Made by a program: the position numbers and the translations under genes. From NCBI RefSeq assembly GCF_900105385.1, contig NZ_LT629772.1, forward strand, positions 2,356,001 through 2,420,000: a DNA stretch of 64,000 nt, in the 5' to 3' direction. This stretch comes from Microlunatus soli. Its GTDB lineage: Bacteria; Actinomycetota; Actinomycetes; Propionibacteriales; Propionibacteriaceae. This document shows, piece after piece, positions 36,018 through 44,172 of the stretch (positions within the stretch are counted from its first letter, which is position 1; every line of letters begins with the position of its first letter). Below the pieces are notes generated by a model. It was not told the origin of the DNA. It searched no databases and saw only the letters and a list, made by a program, of their open reading frames with translations.

Positions 36018-36499
36018 TGGCCGACTCGACACCACCGCCCTGGGTCTGGACCGACCTCGACCCCGGCAAGCTGGAACGCAGCTGGCGCGACCTCGCCGAC
36101 TGGGTGGACTGGCTGGAGGACGCGTACGCTCCATGGGTCCTGCTGCCACCCTGCTGGCCGGATCACGAAGGGCTCCGGACCGAGCTGCGGATGTACTGGT
36201 ACTGGCATCGGTGGGTGCAACGCAAGGCGGTCAACCCCATCGACGGCGTCCGCTGGCATCAGGAGTTGCGGCGCTCGGCGCAGGCCTGGCGCGATCTCGC
36301 CAATTGCCGTCATGATCCGCCGATGCCGCACCGCCAACAGATCCGGGCCGGCGAACGCCGGCGCCGCGACGACTACATCGCCGAAGCGATCCGCGCCGAG
36401 ACGCAGACCGCCCCACCGGCCCTGTCGGCATCGCAGCAGCCGGCTTCTCCGCAACACCAATCGTCTCCGCAAGTTCAACAGTTCCCCGACCCGAGGTAA
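36017..36499 (+). CDS. Small tryptophan-rich protein of the secretion island (DUF4913-like)
   Basis: 160 residues, ATG overlapping the previous stop (TGATG). The segment DWVDWLEDAYAPWVLLPPCW followed by DHEGLRTEL and a Trp/Tyr-rich YWYWHRW recalls DUF4913 proteins, which I associate with actinobacterial conjugative elements; this match is from memory and tentative. A charged central part and a Gln/Pro/Ser-rich end follow. No membrane helix. It is translationally coupled to the zeta-type effector gene. Confidence 0.6.
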   Translation: MADSTPPPWVWTDLDPGKLERSWRDLADWVDWLEDAYAPWVLLPPCWPDHEGLRTELRMYWYWHRWVQRKAVNPIDGVRWHQELRRSAQAWRDLANCRHDPPMPHRQQIRAGERRRRDDYIAEAIRAETQTAPPALSASQQPASPQHQSSPQVQQFPDPR

Positions 36500-36505
36500 G
36501 GACCG

Positions 36506-37579
36506 ATGGCCTCAACACTCGTCCGGTGCGCGAGCTGCCACAACGACGTCGCGGCTTCGGCCGCCGCCTGCCCACGGTGCGGCTCGACCGAGTTCGAATC
36601 GCCCGGCGCCCCCGCCGTCAGCGCACCGCAGCAGCTGGCCACCTCACCGTTCGTCAAGCCGTGGATCCCGACCCGTACGTTCTGGATCGTCTGCCTGTCG
36701 ATCGCTGCCGCGATCGTGCTGCTGGTCGCGGTCTCGGCGATCCTCCGGGCAACCATCTACTCGCCCCGAGCAGCGGTGCAGCGCTACTTCGACGCGCTGA
36801 GCGCCCATGATCAGGTTGCCGCCGCTGCTGCCCAAGAGGATTCGACAGCCGTCCGGGCCGCCGGGAAACTCTTGCAGAGCAAGGATTACCGAGCACCAGA
36901 AGATCTCCGGGTCGGCAAGGTGACATTGGAATCGGGTGATCACAATGGCGTCGCCGCGATCAACTACACCGTCGACGGCAAGCCGGTGAGCTCCAAGATC
37001 AGAGTCGTGAAGTCCTCCGAGCGTGCCTTCGCGACGTTTGATCAGTGGAAGGTCGCCGACGCGTTCGGGGCTCTCGACATCGCCGGTTCACCCACCATGC
37101 TGTTGATCAACGGCCAGCAGTTGGCGACCGACTCCCCTGTGCTCTACCCGGGCGGCTATCGGGTGACCACGGCGGACAATCCGCTGGTCACCGTCGAGCC
37201 GGTCACGGTGAACGTCCCGGTGAACGGTGCCGGCAGGGCCGCGATCAAGGCCACCCTCAAGGAGGGCGCTCAGGCCAAATTCGTACCGGTCGTGAAGACG
37301 TACGTCGACGGGTGCGTGGAGAAGCTGCGGTCCGACCCCAGCGGGGCGCCCGACGACTGCCCGTTCCTCAGTGGTGTGTACAGCGAGGACATCACCATCG
37401 ACGCCTACCCGACCACCCAACTGGCCGTCACCGACGGCGCGATCACGGTGACCACCACGACGCCGGGCCAGCTGACGTCCGGCTCGGGTTGGGGCGAAGA
37501 TACCCAGCTGCCGTTCGAGCTGTCCGGGTTCGCCACCACCGATGGTGGCGCGGCCATTCGGTTTGTCGCAGACCGCTGA
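36506..37579 (+). CDS. Zinc-ribbon, single-pass membrane protein of the secretion island
   Basis: 357 residues. Four N-terminal cysteines (CASC, then CPRC) form a zinc ribbon of the same style as in the M48 protease gene of this island. One membrane helix spans residues ~52-78, followed by an exported domain beginning SPRAAVQRYFDALSAHDQ, which resembles the NTF2-like/DUF4878 start seen in many actinobacterial envelope proteins. AAGGA precedes the ATG. It is the last gene of the first cluster. Function unknown; a structural or assembly role in the envelope-spanning machine is possible. Confidence 0.75.
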   Translation: MASTLVRCASCHNDVAASAAACPRCGSTEFESPGAPAVSAPQQLATSPFVKPWIPTRTFWIVCLSIAAAIVLLVAVSAILRATIYSPRAAVQRYFDALSAHDQVAAAAAQEDSTAVRAAGKLLQSKDYRAPEDLRVGKVTLESGDHNGVAAINYTVDGKPVSSKIRVVKSSERAFATFDQWKVADAFGALDIAGSPTMLLINGQQLATDSPVLYPGGYRVTTADNPLVTVEPVTVNVPVNGAGRAAIKATLKEGAQAKFVPVVKTYVDGCVEKLRSDPSGAPDDCPFLSGVYSEDITIDAYPTTQLAVTDGAITVTTTTPGQLTSGSGWGEDTQLPFELSGFATTDGGAAIRFVADR

Positions 37580-37632
37580 CCCGCCGCGGACCTGCAGGTC
37601 GGCCCATCGGACGGCGGGCCGGCGCTCGATGG

Positions 37633-38412
37633 TCAGCTGTTCAGATAGTCCAACTGTGCTCGGACCGACTGCTCCGCTGCCGGCCACACCGCCGGATCGA
37701 CATCGGCGTAGACGATCCGGACCACCTCGGCGGCCGATCGGGCACCGTCGGCCAGCGCACGCCGGACCTGGTCCAGCCGCTGCTGCCGATGCTTCCGGTA
37801 GTAACGCAGTACGCTGCCGGGATCGCGGACCCGATCGCCGTGTCCCGGCAGGATCTCGACCACCTGATGATCATCCACCAGCTTGATCATCAACTCCAGC
37901 GATTCCAGGTAGGCGCCGAGATCACCATCCGGGTAGGTGATCACGGTCGTCCCTCGACCGAGCACCATGTCGCCGGTCAGCAACAGCGCCGGACCGGCGG
38001 GTGAGCGGACCAGGAACGACGCCGAATCCGAGGTGTGTCCCGGCGTCGCGATGGCGACGATCTCGAGATCGCCGACGACGGTGCGATGTCCGTCGCTCAG
38101 GACCTGGTCCCGACCGGTGGCGACCTCCGGGTCGACCGCCATCACCGGACAGCTCGCGAGCTCGGCCAGTCGTCGTGCACCGTCGGTGTGATCATGATGT
38201 CGGTGCGTGATCCAGATCGCCGAGATACGCAGACCGGAGGCCTCCAGCACCCGCCGTAGATGATCTTCGTCCAATGGGCCGGGATCGACCACCACCGGGG
38301 CCTGGTGTGCGACGTCGCCGAGCACCCAGGTGTTGGTGCCGTCCAGCGTCATCGGGCCCGGGTTGGGCGCCAGCACCCGTTGCACGCCGGGCGCGATCAG
38401 CTCATCGTTCAC
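37633..38412 (-). CDS. MBL-fold metallohydrolase (LACTB2-like)
   Basis: 259 residues starting at GTG 38412. The metallo-beta-lactamase signature is intact: THRHHDHTDG (HxHxDH), ATPGHTSDS, LTGDMVLG and a final ILPGHGD. The family includes RNases and thioesterases; the exact substrate is unknown. It overlaps the upstream NUDIX gene by 11 bp and belongs to the DUF4177-RidA-NUDIX-MBL operon, matching the Rv3677c-Rv3678c order. This is core sequence lying between the two secretion clusters. Confidence 0.9.
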   Translation of the reverse strand: MNDELIAPGVQRVLAPNPGPMTLDGTNTWVLGDVAHQAPVVVDPGPLDEDHLRRVLEASGLRISAIWITHRHHDHTDGARRLAELASCPVMAVDPEVATGRDQVLSDGHRTVVGDLEIVAIATPGHTSDSASFLVRSPAGPALLLTGDMVLGRGTTVITYPDGDLGAYLESLELMIKLVDDHQVVEILPGHGDRVRDPGSVLRYYRKHRQQRLDQVRRALADGARSAAEVVRIVYADVDPAVWPAAEQSVRAQLDYLNS

Positions 38413-39094
38413 GGTTTCCTCTGCCCTCCCAGGACCACACCCATCCGCCGTCCGGTCTGTGGACCGGGCGCGGCATCACGATCTCGATCAATCGGTCGCT
38501 GCCGACCGCCAACGCCGATGCCAGCCGATCATGGTCGGCCAACTCGAGCAGCGTCGCACGGGTCGGCGGCATCAGGGTGATCTCGCCATCGTCGGCGGCC
38601 GCCAACAGACCGCGTACGGTCTGCCAGCCTGCCGCCGAGGTCTCGCCGGAGATGTCCCGGGCGGTCTGACCGGCTGGCATGGCCGCCAGATAGAACGCGG
38701 TGTCGTAACGCCGCGGCTCGATCTCCGGGGTGATCCACCGGGCCCACGGCTGCAGGTCCTCGGGGCGCAGCCGGACGCCGGTCTCCTCCTCGGTCTCCCG
38801 AACCGCACAGTGTCGCACCGCAAGGTCGTCCAGATCATGATCATCAACCGGCACTCCGTCGGCCGGATCGAGCCGGCCGCCGGGGAACACCACCATGCCG
38901 GGTGCGAACGGCATCCTGTTGTGTCGGTGCAGTGCATAGGTCTGCAACCCGTCGTCATGATCACGAAGCAACACCACCGTTGCTGCGAGCCCGGCGGGCG
39001 CCACCTCGGACCGTTCATCGGCCAGGCGGTCGACCACCGCCGGTGGCACCGCATCCGACAGCCGGCCGAGGACATCCCTCGACGAGGAGGCCAT
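38402..39094 (-). CDS. NUDIX hydrolase
   Basis: 230 residues. A NUDIX-type segment FPGGRLDPADGVP is followed by AVRETEEETGVRL (the REUXEEXGU part). The long insertion between the two halves is like that of the NUDT19/'NUDIX with long loop' group acting on CoA derivatives. I start at ATG 39094, 2 nt past the RidA stop; an in-frame TTG at 39100 is the alternative. It is part of the four-gene core operon. Confidence 0.85.
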   Translation of the reverse strand: MASSSRDVLGRLSDAVPPAVVDRLADERSEVAPAGLAATVVLLRDHDDGLQTYALHRHNRMPFAPGMVVFPGGRLDPADGVPVDDHDLDDLAVRHCAVRETEEETGVRLRPEDLQPWARWITPEIEPRRYDTAFYLAAMPAGQTARDISGETSAAGWQTVRGLLAAADDGEITLMPPTRATLLELADHDRLASALAVGSDRLIEIVMPRPVHRPDGGWVWSWEGRGNRER

Positions 39095-39096
39095 GA

Positions 39097-39558
39097 TCAA
39101 GAAGTGACCTGCGCGATGATCTCGACCTCGACCGGCGCATCGAGCGGCAGCACCGAGACGCCGACCGCGCTGCGAGCGTGAACGCCGCCGTCACCGAACA
39201 CCGCGGCGAACAGATCGCTGGCTCCGTTGGCGACCTTCGGTTGCGCGGTGAAGTCCGTCGCACTGGCGACGTAGACGACGACCTTGACGATCCGTTCGAT
39301 CTTGTCGACTCCGCCGGCGACCTGGGCCACCGCAGCGATCGCATTCAGCCCGGCGATCCGCGCGGCATCCGTGGCAGCCTCGATCGTGACGTCGGCACCG
39401 ACCTTGCCGGCTGTGCTGAGATCGCCCTGGACCAACGGCAACTGACCGGAGGTGTAGATCAGATCTCCGAGCCGGACCGCCGGTTGGTAGGAACCGATCG
39501 GCGCGGCCGTCTGGGGCAACTCCAGGCCCAGTTCGGTCAGCGCGGCCGATGCGGTCAT
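39097..39558 (-). CDS. RidA/YjgF-family protein
   Basis: 153 residues. Members deaminate reactive 2-aminoacrylate/imine intermediates formed by PLP enzymes. Typical features: YTSGQLPLV, the AAKN-like helix region, VVKVVVYVASATDF and the final ARSAVGVSVLPLDAPVEVE segment with Arg that binds the carboxylate. ATG 39558 overlaps the DUF4177 stop by 4 bp. Orthologous by position to Rv3678c. Confidence 0.92.
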   Translation of the reverse strand: MTASAALTELGLELPQTAAPIGSYQPAVRLGDLIYTSGQLPLVQGDLSTAGKVGADVTIEAATDAARIAGLNAIAAVAQVAGGVDKIERIVKVVVYVASATDFTAQPKVANGASDLFAAVFGDGGVHARSAVGVSVLPLDAPVEVEIIAQVTS

Positions 39559-39737
39559 GCCTGACCGCCGGTCCCCTGACCGTCGCTGATCGGACGCTTC
39601 AGATAGGCGACGAGATTCTCTGCATTCATCCCCGGAACGATCTGCACGAGTTCCCACCCGTCAGCGCCCCAGTTGTCCAGAATCTGCTTGGTGGCATGCA
39701 CCAGCACCGGCACGGTCACGTACTCCCATTTCGTCAT
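39555..39737 (-). CDS. DUF4177-like small protein
   Basis: 60 residues: MTKWEYVTVPV at the start and NWGADGWELVQIVP in the middle are typical of the DUF4177 family, usually small beta-alpha proteins of unknown role. It is the first gene of the RidA-NUDIX-MBL operon and equals the position of Rv3678A. Confidence 0.85.
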   Translation of the reverse strand: MTKWEYVTVPVLVHATKQILDNWGADGWELVQIVPGMNAENLVAYLKRPISDGQGTGGQA

Positions 39738-39763
39738 GGGCTCACCCTACTGATGACCTGTGC

Positions 39764-39780
39764 CTGTGGATAACCTCGCC
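39764..39780 (+). promoter_or_regulatory. 17-bp box shared by both secretion clusters, copy 2 (contains a DnaA-box sequence)
   Basis: CTGTGGATAACCTCGCC, 49 bp before the VirB8-like start. It is the near-twin of the box at 27246-27262. A possible -10, TAGCGT, follows at 39801-39806. Confidence 0.6.
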
Positions 39781-39829
39781 AGTTCGCGGCCGGAAGTTCC
39801 TAGCGTTGACGGCAACGAAAGGAGCCGTT

Positions 39830-40621
39830 GTGGATCAAGCCTCATCGGGCCGTTGGACGAAGCCTGGTTTTGTGATCGCCGCGACCTTGGTCGCCGTCGT
39901 CGTTCTGCTCGGTGTCGTGGTTGTCGTCCGGTCCGCTGACGGCCGCGACGATGCCGCGAGCGCCGCGGCGGGCCGACCGCCGACAGCAACTTCCACACCC
40001 GACCCGACGGCGTCCGCCGTCGCCGATCCGAGCACCGACAACGGGCCCGCTACTCCGGCCCGGCAACGCATCGATTCCGGGGCCAGCGTCTGCGGCCTGC
40101 CCGACGCAGTCCGCGACCCAGCGGAGTTCGCCGCACCGAAGGCCGACTGGAAGTACGACGGTGTCGCCGCCTATCCGTCCGGACCCGACTACGGGCCCGG
40201 CCGGACCTCGCCGGCCGGCTTCCGCTACTGCTTCCAACACTCGCCTCGCGGCGCGCTGTTCTCGGCTGCCGGTTCGATGGCGTTCAACAACACCGGCAGG
40301 GAGGCGTCCCGGGCCTGGTCGCGCTACATGCAGGCCGAGGGTCGCTACCGGGACCGACAACTCGACGGCGAGTACGTCCCCGCCGACCCGTCGGTCCGCA
40401 GCGAGACCATCGGCTATCGGATGCTGTCCTACGACGGTGATCACGCCAAGATCGATCTTGCGGTGCGGGTGTCGACTCCGCAGCGATCGATGACGACGTC
40501 GGTGATGTTCGATCTGGTCTGGCAGCGCGGCGACTGGCGGTTCAGCAGCGACGTCCCCGAGTCGGTGCAGGCCACGCGTCTGGTCGATCTGTCCGGCTAC
40601 ACCTCCTGGGGCGACGCCTGA
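39830..40621 (+). CDS. VirB8-like/conjugal-transfer-type membrane protein
   Basis: 263 residues from GTG 39830, preceded by AAAGGAG. One N-terminal membrane helix (residues ~12-35), a ~50-residue Thr/Pro/Ala-rich spacer, then an exported alpha/beta domain ending in QRGDWRFSSDVPESVQ. The layout is that of VirB8/TcpC-like bitopic scaffold proteins of type IV secretion in Gram-positives, though the sequence match is not strong. It overlaps the VirB6/TrbL-like gene by 1 nt, which supports the assignment. Confidence 0.65.
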   Translation: MDQASSGRWTKPGFVIAATLVAVVVLLGVVVVVRSADGRDDAASAAAGRPPTATSTPDPTASAVADPSTDNGPATPARQRIDSGASVCGLPDAVRDPAEFAAPKADWKYDGVAAYPSGPDYGPGRTSPAGFRYCFQHSPRGALFSAAGSMAFNNTGREASRAWSRYMQAEGRYRDRQLDGEYVPADPSVRSETIGYRMLSYDGDHAKIDLAVRVSTPQRSMTTSVMFDLVWQRGDWRFSSDVPESVQATRLVDLSGYTSWGDA

Positions 40622-42396
40622 TGTGTGATCCGAAGCCGATCTGCTACGCGACCGAAGCGAGCGCAGATGCCTTGGTGGACAAGATCACGTCATCGGTCGA
40701 CGCCTTCATCGATTCGGTGACGCCGGCGCTGACCAGCTTGGGGACGCTGTGGGTCAAGGTGAAGACTCCGGATCTGACCGGTGGCGGAGAGGTCGCACCG
40801 CGGGGGCATGCCGCCGATGCCGAGAGTGTGCTGACCGTCCTCGGCTACGTGAGTTGGATCGGATTCGCCATCGCGATCATTGCGGTGATCATCCTCGGCG
40901 CCATGATCGCCACCCGGATGCGCGCCGGTGAGGGTGTTGCCGCGGTCGGCCGGATCGGCATCGTGCTCGGTGCGGTGATCATGATCTCCAGCGCATCCTC
41001 GTTGGTCGCTTTGGTCCTGCCGTCCGGACCGCAGGGCGTCGGCGGCGCCACCGGCTACATCCAGGCCTCGTTGTGGTGGTACATGGCCGCAGCCGCCATC
41101 GTGTCGGTGATCATCGGCGGCATCAGGATGGCCTGGGAGCAACGCCTGCAGCCAGGGATGGACACGTTGAAGAGCGTGATCACGCTGGTCGTGGTGTCCG
41201 GAGCCGGTGTGTCGATGGTCGGCATCCTGATCAAGGCCGCGGATTCGTTCTCCGCCTGGGTGATCGACGGGGCGTTGGACTGTTCGTTGACCGATGCCAA
41301 CTGCTTCCCGGCCAGCGTCGCCAAGCTGCTGCACCTGAACAATCATTCCGATCCGGACGGGGTCGGCGGTGCGGTGTCATCGCTGCTGGTGATGGGCCTG
41401 ATCGCGCTGTTGGCGTTGTTGTCGACGCTGATCCAGATCGTGTTGCTGATCGCTCGGTCCGGGATGTTGGTGATCTTGGCCGGCGTGCTGCCGATCGCTG
41501 CGTCGGCGACCAATACCGAGAACGGCAAGACCTGGTTTCGTAAATGCGTCTCCTGGTTGATCGGCTTCCTGCTCTACAAACCGGCCGCTGCGATCGTGTA
41601 CGCGGCCGCATTCAAGCTGTTCGGCAACAGCGCCCAGACCACCGACGACCTGATCGCGATGCTGACCGGCGTCATGTTGATGGTGCTGGCGGTGTTCGCG
41701 CTGCCGGCCATCCTCCGCTTCGTCTCACCGATGGCCGCCGGAGCCGCCGGTGGAGCAGCCAGCGGTGCGGCCACCGTCGCCGCACTGTCCGCGTTGCCCA
41801 GCGGTGCGCGATCGGCCGGCGGCGGCTCCGCCGGCGGCGCCGTCGGCGGGGCGGTCGGTCGACTGGCGCAGCTGGGTTCGGGATCCGGTGCGTCCGGTGC
41901 CGGCTCCGGCGGATCGCAGCGGGCCGGCGGCGGCCGCGGGTCGGGTTCAGGCAGCTCAGGATCGGGCGGCCCTGGGATGACCGGCTCCTCCGGCAGCCAG
42001 GGCGTCGGCGGGGCCCAGGGCCTAGCCGGGGCGGCCGGCTCGCTCGGGAAGGCCGGTCGCGATGCCGCCGACACCGCGACGCGTGCGACGGCCGGAGCCG
42101 CCGGCGCCGGCAGCGGCTCGGCAGCCAAGGGCTCCGGCTCGGCGACAAGCTCTGCCGGTTCCGGCAGCGGCGGCATCAGCGGCGGTCCGACCGGCAATGA
42201 CAAACCGCGTGGACGTCGTTACGCGTCGACCGGCAGCAGCCCCAGCGGTGCCGGTGGCGGCGGCGGTGGTGGCGGCGGGACGGGGGGCGGGAGCGGAGAA
42301 GGCGGCGGTCGCAGCCGCGCACTCGTCGCGGCCCAACTCGCCAGCGGCGCCGCCCAGGGGATCACCGACGACAGCACCGGCGGCGGCCAGGGTTGA
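40621..42396 (+). CDS. VirB6/TrbL-like polytopic membrane protein with glycine/serine-rich tail
   Basis: 591 residues. After an exported ~70-residue N-terminus come six to eight hydrophobic helices (residues ~80-375), including an IRMAWEQRLQPG loop, SGMLVILAGVLPIAASA and WFRKCVSWLIGFLLYKPAAA, the hallmark segment of TrbL/VirB6-family channel components. The last ~210 residues are Gly/Ser/Ala-rich and probably disordered. It should form part of the inner channel of a type IV secretion-like machine. No VirB4 ATPase is present in this window. Confidence 0.88.
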   Translation: MCDPKPICYATEASADALVDKITSSVDAFIDSVTPALTSLGTLWVKVKTPDLTGGGEVAPRGHAADAESVLTVLGYVSWIGFAIAIIAVIILGAMIATRMRAGEGVAAVGRIGIVLGAVIMISSASSLVALVLPSGPQGVGGATGYIQASLWWYMAAAAIVSVIIGGIRMAWEQRLQPGMDTLKSVITLVVVSGAGVSMVGILIKAADSFSAWVIDGALDCSLTDANCFPASVAKLLHLNNHSDPDGVGGAVSSLLVMGLIALLALLSTLIQIVLLIARSGMLVILAGVLPIAASATNTENGKTWFRKCVSWLIGFLLYKPAAAIVYAAAFKLFGNSAQTTDDLIAMLTGVMLMVLAVFALPAILRFVSPMAAGAAGGAASGAATVAALSALPSGARSAGGGSAGGAVGGAVGRLAQLGSGSGASGAGSGGSQRAGGGRGSGSGSSGSGGPGMTGSSGSQGVGGAQGLAGAAGSLGKAGRDAADTATRATAGAAGAGSGSAAKGSGSATSSAGSGSGGISGGPTGNDKPRGRRYASTGSSPSGAGGGGGGGGGTGGGSGEGGGRSRALVAAQLASGAAQGITDDSTGGGQG

Positions 42397-42457
42397 GCCA
42401 GGGATCGGACCGGACCGCAGCGGGCTGATCCGAGGGACAGCGCGTGCGGCGCCCGTC

Positions 42458-42463
42458 TACCAT
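42458..42463 (+). promoter_or_regulatory. -10 box for a leaderless F420 oxidoreductase transcript
   Basis: TACCAT ends 7 nt before the ATG at 42471; no Shine-Dalgarno sequence is visible. Confidence 0.55.
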
Positions 42464-42470
42464 CGAACAT

Positions 42471-43148
42471 ATGACGGATGACGCCCCCGCGGCAGGCACG
42501 CAACTTCCCGGCTCGATCGGCATCCTCGGCGGTACCGGTCCGCAGGGGCGCGGACTGGCTCGACGCTTCGCAGCGGCCGGCTACCAGGTGGTCATCGGAT
42601 CCCGCGACGCCGAGCGGGCCGCGGCAGTCGCCGCGGACTACGCGGCGGTCGGATCGGTCACCGGAGCCGCCAACGCCGACGCGGCCGGCGCCGACCTGGT
42701 GGTGGTCGCCGTCCCCTACGACGGACACGCCGCACTGCTCACCGAGCTGGCGCCCAAACTGACCGGCAAGATCGTCGTCGACTGTGTCAACCGGATGGGC
42801 TTTGACAAACAGGGCCCGTACGCGATCGCAGTGCCGGCCGGATCGAGCGCCCAGGAGGCGGCGGAGATCCTCCCCGACTCGACCGTCATCGCCGCATTCC
42901 ACCACGTCAGCTCGACGCTGCTGGACGATCCGGAGGTCGAGCAGATCGAGCTCGATGTCCTGGTCCTCGGCGAGGATCGCGCGGCCGTCGAGGTCGTCAA
43001 CCGGCTGGCAACTGCGATCCCCGGTGCGCGCGGGATCTACGGCGGCCGGCTCCGCAACGCTGCCCAGGTCGAGGCGCTGACCGCCAATCTGATTGCGATC
43101 AACCGTCGCTACAAGGCCCACGCCGGGCTGCGGATCACCGACGTCTGA
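42471..43148 (+). CDS. npdG: NADPH:F420 oxidoreductase-like protein
   Basis: 225 residues with an N-terminal NADP-binding motif IGILGGTGPQGRGLARRFAA and VVIGSRD, then VVAVPYDGH, CVNRMGFD and AFHHVSS, the pattern of F420H2:NADP+ oxidoreductases (Fno/NpdG), which transfer hydride between NADPH and coenzyme F420. F420 use is expected in actinobacteria. It follows the TrbL-like gene but has its own promoter. Confidence 0.87.
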   Translation: MTDDAPAAGTQLPGSIGILGGTGPQGRGLARRFAAAGYQVVIGSRDAERAAAVAADYAAVGSVTGAANADAAGADLVVVAVPYDGHAALLTELAPKLTGKIVVDCVNRMGFDKQGPYAIAVPAGSSAQEAAEILPDSTVIAAFHHVSSTLLDDPEVEQIELDVLVLGEDRAAVEVVNRLATAIPGARGIYGGRLRNAAQVEALTANLIAINRRYKAHAGLRITDV

Positions 43149-43164
43149 GCCGCGGAAAGTGATC

Positions 43165-44172
43165 ATGGAGAGTCCGGCACGACCGGGTTGGTTGAAACCG
43201 CCGCCGCCGAACGGCCCGAAGCACACCCTGCACATCGTCAGCGGCAAGGGCGGGACGGGCAAGACGACGATCGCCGCGTCCCTGGCCTGTGCGCTGGCGA
43301 CCGAGGGCCGTCGGGTGCTGGTCTGCGAGGTCGAGGGCCGGGAAGGTATCTCGCAGCTCTTCGACGCCGATCCACTGCGCGGAGCCGGCGAACGCCGGTT
43401 GGTCCGTACCCCGACGGGCGGCACCGTTCACGGACTGTCGATCGACCCCGAGAACGCGCTGATGGAATACCTGGAGACCTTCTACCACCTGGGGCTGGCC
43501 GGCAAGGCGCTGGACCGATTCGGTGTGGTGGACTTCGCCACCTCGATCGCGCCCGGTCTGCAGGACGTGTTGCTCACCGGCAAGGTGTACGAGGTCGCTC
43601 GGCGGTTGATCAAGGGCCTGCCCCAGCCGTACGACGCGGTGGTGCTGGACGCGCCGCCGACCGGCCGGATCGCAAAGTTCCTCAACGTCCCGGAAGCGGT
43701 CGCCGATCTGGCCAAGATGGGCCCGATCCGCAGCCAGGCCGACTCGATCACCGCCCTGCTGCGTTCGGAGCACACGGTGGTGCACCTGGTCACTCTGCTG
43801 GAGGACATGCCGATCACCGAGACCTGTGAGGCGGTCACCGATCTCGGGCCGACCAAGATCGAACTCGGCGCCGTGATCGCCAACATGGCTACCCCGAACA
43901 CGCTGGACCATGATCAACTCGTCCGAGCCGTCCAGGGCGAGCTGCCGATCATGGTCCCCGGACTGTCGGAGGTGGACAACAAAGCTTTGGCAGCAGAGTT
44001 CGCGGTCGACGCGCAGCGGATGCTCGACGAGGATCAACGCCGCTCGCGGCTGGACGAACTGAGGCTGCCGATCGTGGAGATCGATCAGGACCCGCTCGGC
44101 ATCGATACCGCCGCCCTGTTCGGCATCGCGGCCCGACTCCGTGATCAACTCTCCGGGGAGGTTCGAGCATGA
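43165..44172 (+). CDS. ArsA/GET3-type ATPase, first of a pair
   Basis: 335 residues. A deviant Walker A, HIVSGKGGTGKTTIAASLA, with the signature Lys of the ArsA/Get3/MinD class, then VVLDAPPTGRIAKFLNVPE (switch region). I start at ATG 43165; an in-frame GTG six bases earlier is possible. Equivalent to Rv3679, whose partner is Rv3680; the pair may act as a heterodimer sorting tail-anchored or envelope proteins rather than arsenite (no arsenic genes nearby). It overlaps the next gene by 4 bp. Confidence 0.9.
   Translation: MESPARPGWLKPPPPNGPKHTLHIVSGKGGTGKTTIAASLACALATEGRRVLVCEVEGREGISQLFDADPLRGAGERRLVRTPTGGTVHGLSIDPENALMEYLETFYHLGLAGKALDRFGVVDFATSIAPGLQDVLLTGKVYEVARRLIKGLPQPYDAVVLDAPPTGRIAKFLNVPEAVADLAKMGPIRSQADSITALLRSEHTVVHLVTLLEDMPITETCEAVTDLGPTKIELGAVIANMATPNTLDHDQLVRAVQGELPIMVPGLSEVDNKALAAEFAVDAQRMLDEDQRRSRLDELRLPIVEIDQDPLGIDTAALFGIAARLRDQLSGEVRA

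Noticed and set aside
34255..36149. Very long open frames on the minus strand and in other plus-strand frames across the hexapeptide array
   Set aside because: An 18-bp unit without stop codons in any frame keeps all six frames open; only the frame joined to the kinase domain has coding sequence with recognisable motifs on the upstream side.
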